A stretch of DNA of 64,000 nt from Rubritalea tangerina (GCF_042683245.1 NZ_JBHUJB010000021.1:191755-255754); one strand, 5' to 3'; shown: positions 46,923-54,447, counted from the first letter of the stretch. The notes: a model not told the origin generated them from the sequence alone. Numbers and translations are program-made.

Positions 46923-47045
46923 GTATAACAAGACGCTGCACCCAACCGCTGACCGCGGTTGAGCTCCGCTCACCTTTCCCAACCCTCAATCCGTAACCAA
47001 TAAATCACAGTACATCCCCGTCAGCGGTGCGGTGTGCTTTACGTT
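46923..47045 (+). other. attC 1 (type I-a)
   Basis: Runs from TAACAAGACGC to ACGTT. Inner arms GCTGACCGCGG and TCAGCGGTGCGG pair across a roughly 60-base AT-rich centre. Type I-a is the commonest attC here (12 of 33). Confidence 0.92.
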
Positions 47046-47456
47046 AGGTTTGAAAAACGGATGCGTCAGATCAATTTCTAAGCATAAATAGTGTTCAAGT
47101 GAGTATTTAATCTTGACTGTCAATTTATTGCACTAGTATAATAATCTTTGCGGAAGCGTTAAGAACCAGAGAGGCTTAAGCCTCGGCGATTTTTATAAGC
47201 TTTCTCCAAGATTATTATACAGAGGCTGTGATCTATAGATCAGAGTCAGCAAGATTAAATACTCACTTGGACAGTGACTCGGAGAAGAAATTGAACTTAC
47301 GGACTGACTGGGCGGCTCGAAGCGTCGCCGCTGATTTTTCATACGAGCAATCACTGTTGGATAATCGTCCATTGATCTCAACAGCAATTGATCAGCTAGG
47401 TCTAGATGCTAAGAAAAATCGGTTTCTCTTCTCGTAAGATGAATAGGATTAAATCA
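47046..47456 (+). repeat. Cassette 2: structured noncoding cassette family A, copy 1
   Basis: About 411 bases, repeated at 57,228 and 58,724. Long arms pair in nested fashion: TCAAGTGAGTATTTAATCTT (47,091) with its complement near 47,249, and GTATAATAATCTT (47,137) with AAGATTATTATAC (47,208). Inside lie hairpins GAGGCTTAAGCCTC and, nearby, TGATCTATAGATCA. The 3' half has one open frame, from a GTG at 47,228 to 47,437 (69 codons: MIYRSESARLN at the start, AIDQLGLDAKKNRFLFS at the end), with no clear ribosome site. I cannot tell whether it makes RNA, that peptide, or both. Confidence 0.75.
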
Positions 47457-47507
47457 ACCTAACAAGGCGTACACCATCACACAAAGTGTGAGGTGTACCT
47501 TTACGTT
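47457..47507 (+). other. attC 2 (short type II)
   Basis: About 50 bases: AACAAGGCGTACACCATCAC, AAA loop region, then GTGTGAGGTGTACC and ACGTT. A compact attC unlike all others; it occurs only with family A cassettes. Confidence 0.92.
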
Positions 47508-47521
47508 CTACTAAATAACAA

Positions 47522-47884
47522 ATGCGCACCCTCAATATATTCAGATGCGTTTTCTGCGTATTAACAATTTGCTTTCTCTTAGCTGGTTCAAAGCTCTTTC
47601 TATTTACTCTTATTCCCTGGTTTATCCTTTGTCTTAATGGATTTCTGATACTTTTACCGATCCTAATTATCTATTTGATTGTCTACGCAAGAGGGGATCT
47701 AAGCGGAGTATTATCGGGGGCATCTCTAGAAGTTATACTTTTCTCACTACCCTACATAATCTCAGATTTAGGCGTAACCAAATCGACTCTATTATTTATT
47801 GTATTCCCTACGATAGTCTCAATAAGCAGCCGAAACATTCTAAAATACTTCATGACACCACTTCCTGAAAAGTGCCAAGAATGA
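47522..47884 (+). CDS. Cassette 3: small membrane protein
   Basis: 120 residues, mostly hydrophobic. Helices are likely at residues 5-24 (NIFRCVFCVLTICFLLAGSK), 25-55 (FLFTLIPWFILCLNGF and LILLPILIIYLIVYA), and 68-100 (LEVILFSLPYIISDL; TLLFIVFPTIVSIS). The ends are polar, with a KYFMTPLPEKCQE tail. The ATG is 15 bases past the recombination point. No family recognised. Confidence 0.7.
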   Translation: MRTLNIFRCVFCVLTICFLLAGSKLFLFTLIPWFILCLNGFLILLPILIIYLIVYARGDLSGVLSGASLEVILFSLPYIISDLGVTKSTLLFIVFPTIVSISSRNILKYFMTPLPEKCQE

Positions 47885-47936
47885 AGCCCACCGTTTTCCG
47901 ATTGAATCTACTACGCCAACAAAGAAAATTATCTCT

Positions 47937-48059
47937 GTAGAACAAGACGCTGCACCCAACCGCTGACCGCGGTTGAGCTTCGCTCCCCTCTTCCAACCCT
48001 CAATCCGTAAACAATAAATCACAGTACATCCCCGTCAGCGGTGCGGTGTGCTATACGTT
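47937..48059 (+). other. attC 3 (type I-a)
   Basis: GAACAAGACGC to ACGTT. The 3' end reads GTGTGCTATACGTT, with CTATACG where most copies have CTTTACG; attC 33 shares this change. Confidence 0.92.
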
Positions 48060-48083
48060 CGACTAAATATAACAACACTAACT

Positions 48084-48476
48084 ATGACACCTGCACCACT
48101 AAGCAAACGTACTATATCATTCATTATCGACACAATTGGCTTTGCTGCCATCATTTGGATTTTTGGCCATATCATGCTAGCTGTTGGAGATAAAAAGGGT
48201 GACCTCACTTTTAATCTAACTTTTTTCATACTGTTGCCGATCACAGCACTTACATGTTGGCTAGTTGGTAACAGCCCAGGAAAAAAGATCATGGGATTAT
48301 CCATTGTTGACGAGCAAACTGGAGAATCTCCAAGTACTTCACAATATATCAAACGCTGTATTTTATTCGCCCTTTTGCCATCACTGAACATAATTTTTGC
48401 GATTCCTGTTTTGGCGTCCAAGAAACGAAAAGCATTCCACGATATGATTGCTGGCACGATGGTCATCGAAAATTAG
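48084..48476 (+). CDS. Cassette 4: RDD-family membrane protein
   Basis: 130 residues from the ATG at 48084 (MTPAPLSKRTISFIIDTIGF). The motif KRTISFIIDTIGFAAI, the later GNSPGKKIMGLSIVDEQTGE, and the tail KKRKAFHDMIAGTMVI are RDD-domain hallmarks (Arg and Asp residues in and around the first helix and a final His-Asp). Three membrane helices. RDD proteins are widespread, and some members affect ion or osmotic tolerance, but function is mostly unknown. The frame also extends upstream in phase through the attC 3' end. Confidence 0.85.
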   Translation: MTPAPLSKRTISFIIDTIGFAAIIWIFGHIMLAVGDKKGDLTFNLTFFILLPITALTCWLVGNSPGKKIMGLSIVDEQTGESPSTSQYIKRCILFALLPSLNIIFAIPVLASKKRKAFHDMIAGTMVIEN

Positions 48477-48480
48477 CTCT

Positions 48481-48604
48481 GTCGAACAAGACGCTGCACC
48501 CAACCGCTCACCGCGGTTGACTTCCGCTCTCCTCTCACGCAATTCTAACTTAAACCCACTATCAAAGCTTTCTGGTCAAGTTCGCGGCTGGTGTGCTTTA
48601 CGTT
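48481..48604 (+). other. attC 4 (type I-c)
   Basis: Inner arms GCTCACCGCGG and TTCGCGGCTGG, with a centre different from type I-a (CTCCTCTCACGCAATTCTAA). Shared with attC 5. Confidence 0.9.
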
Positions 48605-48619
48605 CGGTAAGATATAAAT

Positions 48620-49093
48620 ATGAAAAAAATTTATATATTGATACCAAGTCTAATCATAGCTCTCATTATTGGAGCGTATTGGAATACAAGCTCTATAACT
48701 CCAATCCCAACATACCCGTATGTAGCTACGGATATTGGCGTATATCAAATAGATGATTACAGGTCCATTGAGGTTAAAGAAATTGACGGGGTTCTACGTT
48801 ACAGCGAAATAACAGTTGATGAATCTGTGCGTGACAGAATTGGGCAACATAGTGTTGGTAGGACTCTTGATCTCGAACTATCAGAAGGGTGGAGCATTAC
48901 TTTATTATCTAGAGATTCGATCCAGATACAAAACGGTAAAGGTCATACTATAGATCGGAAATTCGGGCAGTCAGATAATATAGATCCACCAGTAATAACG
49001 CATACAATTGTACATAAAATCGAGAGTGCTGACACCTCCGCAACTCACAGTAATAAATCTCCTGCGGTACGAGATAAGAGCTCCGAAAAGTAA
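48620..49093 (+). CDS. Cassette 5: membrane-anchored protein, unknown
   Basis: 157 residues. An N-terminal anchor (KKIYILIPSLIIALIIGAYW, residues 2-21) is followed by a beta-rich external domain: VATDIGVYQIDDYRSIEVKEIDGVL, then VGRTLDLELSEGWSITLLSRDSIQIQNG. The last 30 residues are polar and Ser/Lys rich and look unstructured. No family recognised. Start ATG lies 16 bases past the recombination point. Confidence 0.7.
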   Translation: MKKIYILIPSLIIALIIGAYWNTSSITPIPTYPYVATDIGVYQIDDYRSIEVKEIDGVLRYSEITVDESVRDRIGQHSVGRTLDLELSEGWSITLLSRDSIQIQNGKGHTIDRKFGQSDNIDPPVITHTIVHKIESADTSATHSNKSPAVRDKSSEK

Positions 49094-49107
49094 ATTTAGA
49101 TCAGCAG

Positions 49108-49231
49108 ACCGAACAAGACGCTGCACCCAACCGCTCACCGCGGTTGACTTCCGCTCTCCCTCCACGCAATTCTAACTTAACCCCAATATCAAAGCTCTCT
49201 GGTCAAGTTCGCGGCTGGTGTGCTTTACGTT
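49108..49231 (+). other. attC 5 (type I-c)
   Basis: GAACAAGACGC to ACGTT, nearly the same as attC 4 across its whole length, so the neighbouring cassettes 4 and 5 share an attC subtype. Confidence 0.9.
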
Positions 49232-49240
49232 CTGCTAAAT

Positions 49241-49573
49241 ATGACAGTCTCTGCACATAATGCGCTCGCTCAGTTAAAAATCAGTGTTAGCAACTTGGCT
49301 CTTGATGCTAAAGATCAATTGAAGATTGAACAACGAGTAGATATCACTGATGAGTTAGCTCTAGAATACGATAACTGGTATCACGCAACAATATATCGAG
49401 ATGACATTGGAATGACTCCTGAACGCAGATCGACATTAGACCTACTCGACAAGTACCTATCGAGCATGAAGCCAGAGCTATTTGATGAAGAACTATTGAG
49501 CTCAGATCTACACTGGTTTGAAGTACGCCGTATTGCTAGACAATCTATGGCTGAGTGGGGCTGGGAACACTAG
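49241..49573 (+). CDS. Cassette 6: small acidic cytoplasmic protein, unknown
   Basis: 110 residues from the ATG at 49241, with no membrane segment. Helical and acidic: LAQLKISVSNLALDAKDQLKI, ELALEYDNWYHATIYRDDIGM, and LLDKYLSSMKPELFDEELLSS, ending WFEVRRIARQSMAEWGWEH. Trp and Tyr residues cluster in the second and last segments. The frame runs unbroken back into attC 5 as VLYVLLN. No family recognised. Confidence 0.7.
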   Translation: MTVSAHNALAQLKISVSNLALDAKDQLKIEQRVDITDELALEYDNWYHATIYRDDIGMTPERRSTLDLLDKYLSSMKPELFDEELLSSDLHWFEVRRIARQSMAEWGWEH

Positions 49574-49590
49574 CGCTAAAATTGACTTTT

Positions 49591-49714
49591 GCAGAACAAG
49601 ACGCTGCACCCAACCGCTGACCGCGGTTGAGCTTCGCTCACCATTTCCAACCCACCATCCGTAAACAATAAATCATAGTACATTGCCTGTCAGCGGTGCG
49701 GTGTGCTTTACGTT
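49591..49714 (+). other. attC 6 (type I-a)
   Basis: GAACAAGACGC to ACGTT. The centre has CATTGCCTGTCAGCGG where the other I-a sites have CCCCGTCAGCGG or similar. Confidence 0.9.
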
Positions 49715-49723
49715 CGACTAAAT

Positions 49724-50182
49724 ATGCACCGCAGAGAAATACTTCCCACATGGATAAGATTCTTCACATGGATACATCTATTTTATTTCGTCGTCCCATT
49801 GACCTTCATCTTAGGTTTATTCATGCCAGATAGAGATGTCTACACATTCGATTATTTCGGACTTTCTTATGAAGGTTTATCACCGTGGAATCCTAATGTA
49901 ATTTGGCTTATCATCCTCCTTACATTTTCAGCAATCGTAGCTTTAGCCATTATCATGGAGAAAGATTGTGCGATACTTTTAGGCAAAATATATGCGGGGT
50001 TAGCTATAGCTACATGCCTCTTCTCGGCAGCATATCAAGCCTATACAGAACAATATTTACACCTTCCATATGAACTTCTGCCACTCTTATTCTTTAATGG
50101 TACACTATATGAGAAGGCTCAAGCGTGGGCTAATTACAATAAAACTGCCTCTGTCGAACAAGACGCTGCACCCAACCGCTGA
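49724..50182 (+). CDS. Cassette 7: small membrane protein ending inside attC
   Basis: 152 residues from the ATG at 49724 (MHRREILPTWIRFF). Four helices are likely: residues 10-36, 60-80 (NVIWLIILLTFSAIVALAII), 88-105 (LLGKIYAGLAIATCLFSA), and a weaker one near 118-130. The last residues, VEQDAAPNR, come from the 5' arm of attC 7, and the stop TGA is within attC. Any neighbour joined to this attC type in that phase would gain the same tail. No family recognised. Confidence 0.7.
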   Translation: MHRREILPTWIRFFTWIHLFYFVVPLTFILGLFMPDRDVYTFDYFGLSYEGLSPWNPNVIWLIILLTFSAIVALAIIMEKDCAILLGKIYAGLAIATCLFSAAYQAYTEQYLHLPYELLPLLFFNGTLYEKAQAWANYNKTASVEQDAAPNR

Positions 50183-50277
50183 CCGCGGTTGAGCTCCGCT
50201 CACCATTTCCAATCCACCATCCGTAAACAATAAATCATAGTGCATTCCCCTGTCAGCGGTGCGGTGTGCTTTACGTT
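50153..50277 (+). other. attC 7 (type I-a)
   Basis: GAACAAGACGC to ACGTT. Its 5' arm is read as the last codons of cassette 7. Confidence 0.9.
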
Positions 50278-50287
50278 CTGCTAAATT

Positions 50288-50629
50288 ATGCGCGCTCTAA
50301 TCAAAAAGAATGCACAAGAGATACGTTGTCTTCACGGACGTATTCATGAGACGTTTGCAGAGCAACCACACGGCACAGCCCATAAAGAAGCCTGTTCAGA
50401 TTTCCATTCAAAATACGACTCTCTAGCTTTCCCTGGAGGATATGAACTTGGACTACGAAAGATCATCGAAGGGGATTCGGCAGCTCTGGAGTCTGCTCTC
50501 TTATTCCTCGAAGTTCAGCCCTATTTCTTCCGTTCTCAGTACATCAGAACTAAACTCATCAGATTATTGAAGCGTGCAGATCTCTCAAAGTCTCAGAAAA
50601 CAAGATTCAAGAACTGCATTTCCAGATGA
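50288..50629 (+). CDS. Cassette 8: small basic helical protein, unknown
   Basis: 113 residues, no membrane segment. It begins MRALIKKNAQEIRCLHGRIHETF and continues with LAFPGGYELGLRKIIEGDSAALESALLFLEVQPYFFRSQYIR, ending in a basic RLLKRADLSKSQKTRFKNC tail. The alternation of helix-forming stretches suggests a compact all-alpha protein, perhaps an adaptor or nucleic-acid-binding protein. No family recognised. ATG 11 bases past the recombination point. Confidence 0.7.
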   Translation: MRALIKKNAQEIRCLHGRIHETFAEQPHGTAHKEACSDFHSKYDSLAFPGGYELGLRKIIEGDSAALESALLFLEVQPYFFRSQYIRTKLIRLLKRADLSKSQKTRFKNCISR

Positions 50630-50653
50630 CATCCTATCTCAAAAATTGCCTTT

Positions 50654-50776
50654 GCAGAACAAGACGCTGCACCCAACCGCTGACCGCGGTTGACTTTCGC
50701 TCACTTTTTCCAATCCTCCATCCGTAAACAATTAATCAAAGCGTATTCCCTGTCAGCAGTGGGTGTGCTTTACGTT
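50654..50776 (+). other. attC 8 (type I-b)
   Basis: As type I-a on the 5' side, but the 3' arm is GTCAGCAGTGGGTGTG and the centre has AACAATTAATCAAAGCG. Seven sites are of this kind. Confidence 0.9.
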
Positions 50777-51164
50777 CTACTAGATAGACCATTGCAGAGA
50801 GCTCCACTACTATTCCAGTATAGACGAGACAGTATCTCATTCCTTTGCGACACTTCTAACCCTAGAAGTTTGTCATGATTACCCAGAGGCTGTGCATGCG
50901 GGACTCTGGTGATTCATCATCGTGAACTTTATGAGCATTATTCCTAACTCGCATAGCTGGGTATTACTCCCAGAACTCTCGGCCTTCCATGCGATGAGCC
51001 AAATTACGTTTTTAGGTTCGCATCACTTTCAGAGATCCTCGACGTCGACACCTCAATGTAAATGACCTGTAATAGAACGACCTTGCTACACCGTTGCATA
51101 AATCTATGATCCGTTCCGAAAGATAATTTTCCATCCAGTTGGAAACCATCTATTGCACCACTTT
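50777..51164 (+). pseudogene. Cassette 9: decayed-gene cassette family B, copy 1
   Basis: About 390 bases related to 56,194, 58,212 and 63,429. In the best copy (56,194) a frame ending GLPCDEPNQVFRFPAFLEILDVDT can be read. Here the same frame is visible as GCACGTLVIHHRELYEHYS, then a stop, then LGLPCDEPNYVFRF, with a one-base shift upstream. No start codon fits. The frame resembles nothing I know. Confidence 0.65.
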
Positions 51165-51287
51165 GTAGAACAAGACGCTGCACCCAACCGCTGACCGCGG
51201 TTGACTTTCGCTCACTTTTCCCAATCCTCCATCCGTAAACAATTAATCAAAGCGCATCCCCTGTCAGCAGTGGGTGTGTTTTACGTT
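51165..51287 (+). other. attC 9 (type I-b)
   Basis: GAACAAGACGC to ACGTT; the 3' end reads GTGTTTTACGTT. The first base after it creates the ATG of cassette 10. Confidence 0.9.
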
Positions 51288-51716
51288 ATGCTAAAAAATC
51301 CACTTTCGCTCAGACCTTCAAAGACAGACGATCTGAGTTGGCTTAATTCATTCTATGAGTCCCAAATGAAGCCATTAGTGGAACAAACTCACACTTGGAA
51401 TTCTACCATCTTCAAGAAGAGCTTTGACTCCCAGAACACTTCTATCATCAAACACAACTCAGAAGACATCGGTATGCTTAAAGTTCAGCGACATGATGAC
51501 TTCATTTATCTAGCAGATATTTTGATTAAGCCCGAGTTTCAGAACAGAGGTTTAGGTACATCACTCATCTTAGAACTTATCTCAGAAGCAAAGCAGAAGA
51601 ACATCCCTCTTAAGTTGCGTGTGCTAAGGGTAAACCCAGTTCGCAGCTTATATGACAGGCTTGGTTTCACAGTTGTAGCTGAAGACGAATATGCTGTATT
51701 CATGGTTATTCACTGA
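51288..51716 (+). CDS. Cassette 10: GNAT-family N-acetyltransferase
   Basis: 142 residues from the ATG that directly follows the GTT of attC 9, so the start codon is formed at the recombination point. GNAT motif A is IKPEFQNRGLGTSLILELISEAKQ (acetyl-CoA pyrophosphate loop Q-N-R-G-L-G), preceded by FIYLADI. Motif B is LRVLRVNPVRSLYDRLGFTVV. It acetylates a small molecule or protein amine using acetyl-CoA; the substrate is unknown. GNAT enzymes are frequent integron cargo, including some aminoglycoside acetyltransferases, but nothing here singles out an antibiotic. Confidence 0.88.
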   Translation: MLKNPLSLRPSKTDDLSWLNSFYESQMKPLVEQTHTWNSTIFKKSFDSQNTSIIKHNSEDIGMLKVQRHDDFIYLADILIKPEFQNRGLGTSLILELISEAKQKNIPLKLRVLRVNPVRSLYDRLGFTVVAEDEYAVFMVIH

Positions 51717-51762
51717 TTTGAGGGATATAATTCTACTCGCCCACACGTTCAAAATTGCCTTT

Positions 51763-51886
51763 GCATAACAAGACGCTGCACCCAACCACTCACCGTGGTT
51801 GAGTTCCGCGTCTCTCTCTTATAATTCTCACTTTAAACCCATAGCGCATTTCCTCGGCAAGGTTCGTGGTTGGTGTGCTTTACGTT
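51763..51886 (+). other. attC 10 (type I-c variant)
   Basis: Inner arms CACTCACCGTGG and TTCGTGGTTGG: compensating changes keep the pairing relative to attC 4 and 5 (GCG to GTG on both sides). That supports selection on the folded form. Confidence 0.88.
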
Positions 51887-52255
51887 ATGCTTAAAGAATT
51901 ATACTCTTGGATTATAGATGATAGTGAAGATGATGATCTTGAGAAAGAATCTCCATTATGGTCTGACATTGCTAATGAGCTAAACAGGATGAATTCCAGT
52001 CGTAAGGTCGAGCTTAGTAATGGGGATGATCTAAACTTTTCATATTCAGAGGGCATAGGAATTGAGATGGAATTCTATAATGCCTGTATTCATTATAAGC
52101 CGGATACTTTTCCTAGCGAAGAGGCAGTGCGTAGGTTTAAACTATTTTTTGAAGATAACTTTGCAGAACTATTATCATTAGAGTGGTCTCCAGTCATGGG
52201 ATACAATAATATAGATGTTGAAACAATTAATAGATATTTGCATAACAAGACGTAG
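51887..52255 (+). CDS. Cassette 11: acidic protein, unknown, ending inside attC
   Basis: 122 residues, strongly acidic (IIDDSEDDDLEKESPLW near the N-terminus). The middle, ANELNRMNSSRKVELSNGDDLNF, and FPSEEAVRRFKLFFEDNFAELL suggest alternating strand and helix. The ATG directly follows the attC 10 GTT. The C-terminal HNKT and the TAG stop lie in attC 11. Small acidic proteins of this kind are sometimes immunity proteins or DNA mimics, but I see no specific evidence. Confidence 0.68.
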   Translation: MLKELYSWIIDDSEDDDLEKESPLWSDIANELNRMNSSRKVELSNGDDLNFSYSEGIGIEMEFYNACIHYKPDTFPSEEAVRRFKLFFEDNFAELLSLEWSPVMGYNNIDVETINRYLHNKT

Positions 52256-52362
52256 CACTACAACTCCCTATGGCGCGTCTCCAGTGTCAGTTTATGAAAA
52301 CTATAACCATTAACTCAGTATCGACGCTCGCTCTCCCATAGGGAGTGTGTGTACTTTACGTT
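52240..52362 (+). other. attC 11 (singleton)
   Basis: TAACAAGACG to ACGTT with private inner arms (CAACTCCCTATGG and CTCTCCCATAGGGAG). It shares only the outer ends with the other sites. Confidence 0.82.
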
Positions 52363-52698
52363 ATGCTGAATATGACAGAAGATGAAAAAATCATAGATGT
52401 TCTTGAACGCTACATGGTTGCAGCAAAGGACGCAGACCAGCAAGCTCTACAAGAATTTTGCACCGATAGACTCATGACACAGTTTGGATGGTTTTATCGC
52501 TTTTCGATGCGCTGCGTGAGAGTGTTTTTCCCCCGTAGAATCAGTAATCTGGAACTTAAAGATGTAACAGTTGAGAGTGTTAAGGGAGAGAAGGCGGTTG
52601 CCCACTATACAGTCACTTGGGGTAATAAGCATAGATACGAGAGGGTAGTTCTACTGAAGGATGGTGAATCGTGGAAAGTAGATGGCAAATTTGTCTAG
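52363..52698 (+). CDS. Cassette 12: NTF2/lumazine-binding-like small protein
   Basis: 111 residues; the ATG directly follows the attC 11 GTT, and a second ATG lies three codons on (MTEDEKIIDVLERYM). The layout is an N-terminal helix pair (VLERYMVAAKDADQQALQEFCTDRLM) then beta strands (LELKDVTVESVKGEKAVAHYTVTWG, YERVVLLKDGESWKVDGKF), which fits DUF4878/NTF2-like proteins. These often act as small binding or immunity-type domains. There is no signal peptide. Confidence in the fold is moderate, in function low. Confidence 0.72.
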   Translation: MLNMTEDEKIIDVLERYMVAAKDADQQALQEFCTDRLMTQFGWFYRFSMRCVRVFFPRRISNLELKDVTVESVKGEKAVAHYTVTWGNKHRYERVVLLKDGESWKVDGKFV

Positions 52699-52730
52699 TA
52701 TTCTTCATACCAATCAACGAAATCCTCCTT

Positions 52731-52854
52731 GCATAACAATTCGCAGCACATAACGCCTGCCCGTTCGGAGTTCTTAATTACGTTTTATGAAAATTAACCA
52801 TCAACCCACAGTCGAAGTGCCGCAGCCAGACAGGCGTATGTGTGCTATGACGTT
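52731..52854 (+). other. attC 12 (singleton)
   Basis: TAACAATTCGCAGCAC to GACGTT, with arms ACGCCTGCC and CAGACAGGCGT. It is the most divergent long attC in the array; the centre has GTTTTATGAAAATTAACC. Confidence 0.75.
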
Positions 52855-53235
52855 CTGTGAGAGAAAATAGACGTTCTAATTTCATCTCCATCTCCCTTAC
52901 TGTGCTGCCTATCAGTTGCTACGATTATTGCTGAAGCTCCATACTTCGAGATCATGCTGTGAAGTTAACAAGTGGGAGTAGTGAACTATCTTCTAGAACC
53001 GTGCTGCTCAATCACGGTGAGTACATTCAAAGCACACTTTAGAATTTTTTCTCAAAATCTCCTTCTACGAATTGTGGGCGCATCCTCTATGCGGTTCGTG
53101 GCGTAGTAATTACTCAATTCATTGCGTAACGATGTTCGTCTCATCCACTGTTGGTGAAGTCGCTCGTAGTTCGCTCAGCACGATAAAAACATTGGTTTTA
53201 CTAGCGTGTTCAGTTGCGATGTTTTAGGGTGTTTC
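52855..53235 (+). repeat. Cassette 13: noncoding cassette family D, copy 1
   Basis: About 380 bases, repeated at 60,521. There is no long ORF. The last 130 bases are almost identical in both copies and hold a 31-codon frame (53,132-53,227: MFVSSTVGEVARSSLS, then IKTLVLLACSVAMF). Whether it is translated is open; a structured or regulatory RNA is an alternative. Confidence 0.65.
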
Positions 53236-53358
53236 ACAGAACAAGACGCTGCACCCAACCGCTGACCGCGGTTGACTTTCGCTCACTTTTTCCAATCCTC
53301 CATCCGTAAACAATTAATCAAAGCGTATTCCCTGTCAGCAGTGGGTGTGCTTTACGTT
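53236..53358 (+). other. attC 13 (type I-b)
   Basis: GAACAAGACGC to ACGTT; almost the same as attC 8. Confidence 0.9.
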
Positions 53359-53366
53359 AGACAAAA

Positions 53367-53840
53367 ATGAACACAGTCACTCACGCTTTACTTCCAGTCG
53401 TTGCAATTTGCCTTTATCAGAGGTTTAGAAAGAGTGATTTCTCCCTTAATAAGTTTCAGTACGCATTAATCACTTTTGCTGGTGCAGCACCGGATCTATT
53501 CACACCACACTTCAGCATCGCTAGTCGTTACAGTAGTTGGTCACACACACTTCCAGCATTAATAACCTTCACTGTAATCCTCCTAACTACCGCTTCATTT
53601 AAGTTTAAGACACTTACCACTAAAGTAGCTGTTTTTATGGTTGTAGCATACAGCCTACATTTAGCGTGTGATGCTTTGTCTGGAGGGATTCCATGGCTCC
53701 TGCCATATTCGGACGCGATTCTGGGAGACTATTATATTTCACCTTCCCTCTGGATTCCCTTTGACGTCATTCTAGTGTTCACGACCTACATTCTTGCTCG
53801 CACTGTCAAGGATTCCTCCTCTGCGACCACCTCTGTCTAA
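53367..53840 (+). CDS. Cassette 14: YdjM/DUF457-like membrane protein
   Basis: 157 residues, four or five membrane helices. It begins MNTVTHALLPVVAICLYQRF, where the early His is typical of YdjM-type (metal-dependent hydrolase-like) membrane proteins. FAGAAPDLFTPHF supplies Asp and His, and SLHLACDALSGGIPWLLPYSD carries the second conserved His/Asp site with W-L-x-P. E. coli YdjM is an SOS-regulated membrane protein of unknown role. The stop TAA overlaps the first bases of attC 14. Confidence 0.8.
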   Translation: MNTVTHALLPVVAICLYQRFRKSDFSLNKFQYALITFAGAAPDLFTPHFSIASRYSSWSHTLPALITFTVILLTTASFKFKTLTTKVAVFMVVAYSLHLACDALSGGIPWLLPYSDAILGDYYISPSLWIPFDVILVFTTYILARTVKDSSSATTSV

Positions 53841-53956
53841 CAAGACGCTGCACCCAACCGCTGACCGCGGTTGAGCTTCGCTCCCCTCTTCCAACCCACT
53901 ATCCGTAAACAATAATCACAGTACATTCCCGTCAGCGGTGTGGTGTGCTTTACGTT
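53835..53956 (+). other. attC 14 (type I-a)
   Basis: TAACAAGACGC to ACGTT; supplies the stop codon of cassette 14. Confidence 0.9.
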
Positions 53957-53969
53957 CTGCTAAATTGAC

Positions 53970-54419
53970 ATGCGTTTCGGCAATAACACATCGACTCTAA
54001 AATATGGAGTTATCACTGGTTTAGTCATTGGACTCGTAGCCTATATCTTCAGTGCGATCATGTTCATTTTCTATGAACACCAGCCATTTCAAAAACTCAT
54101 CCCTTTATCACTAATTATCCTGATACCAGCTATAGCTATCGGACTTGGCATTTTACCCACAGTGTTTTTTAGTATCCACATCAACGACGGGTGTGTTGAG
54201 CATAAATTACTCGATAAGTGGGTGCTGTCTCGTGCCCAATTATCAGACTTCAAAACCATGAAATCACCTGCTGGGTTCTTCGCAGCTAAGATTACTTTCT
54301 CCGATCACACTAAGATGCGATTGGTTGGCATAAGCGTCGATCCACTAGCATCATTACAACATACGCTAGACTCAAGTAGGGCTAAGTCTAATGAGCACGG
54401 TAATATAGATTTGATTTAA
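53970..54419 (+). CDS. Cassette 15: membrane protein with PH-like cytoplasmic domain
   Basis: 149 residues. Two helices at residues 12-34 (GVITGLVIGLVAYIFSAIMFIF) and 43-66 (IPLSLIILIPAIAIGLGILPTVF) are followed by a beta-rich domain: INDGCVEHKLLDKWVLSRAQLSDFKTM, then FFAAKITFSDHTKMRLVGISVD. This resembles bacterial PH-domain-like proteins that sit behind two membrane helices. Function unknown. The ATG is 14 bases past the recombination point. Confidence 0.7.
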   Translation: MRFGNNTSTLKYGVITGLVIGLVAYIFSAIMFIFYEHQPFQKLIPLSLIILIPAIAIGLGILPTVFFSIHINDGCVEHKLLDKWVLSRAQLSDFKTMKSPAGFFAAKITFSDHTKMRLVGISVDPLASLQHTLDSSRAKSNEHGNIDLI

Positions 54420-54447
54420 GATGTCTATTCCCGCTAGGACTGCCTTT

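Noticed and set aside
47193..47387. 64-codon antisense frame in family A
   Set aside because: The single base change between copies 1 and 3 alters it but is silent in the plus-strand frame; weak evidence, but it favours the plus strand.
51201..51290. Long N-terminal extensions of cassette ORFs through attC (sequence like MTFAHFSQSSIRKQ)
   Set aside because: The same peptide appears before unrelated cassettes because it is attC read in one frame. I used the first start at or after the recombination point.
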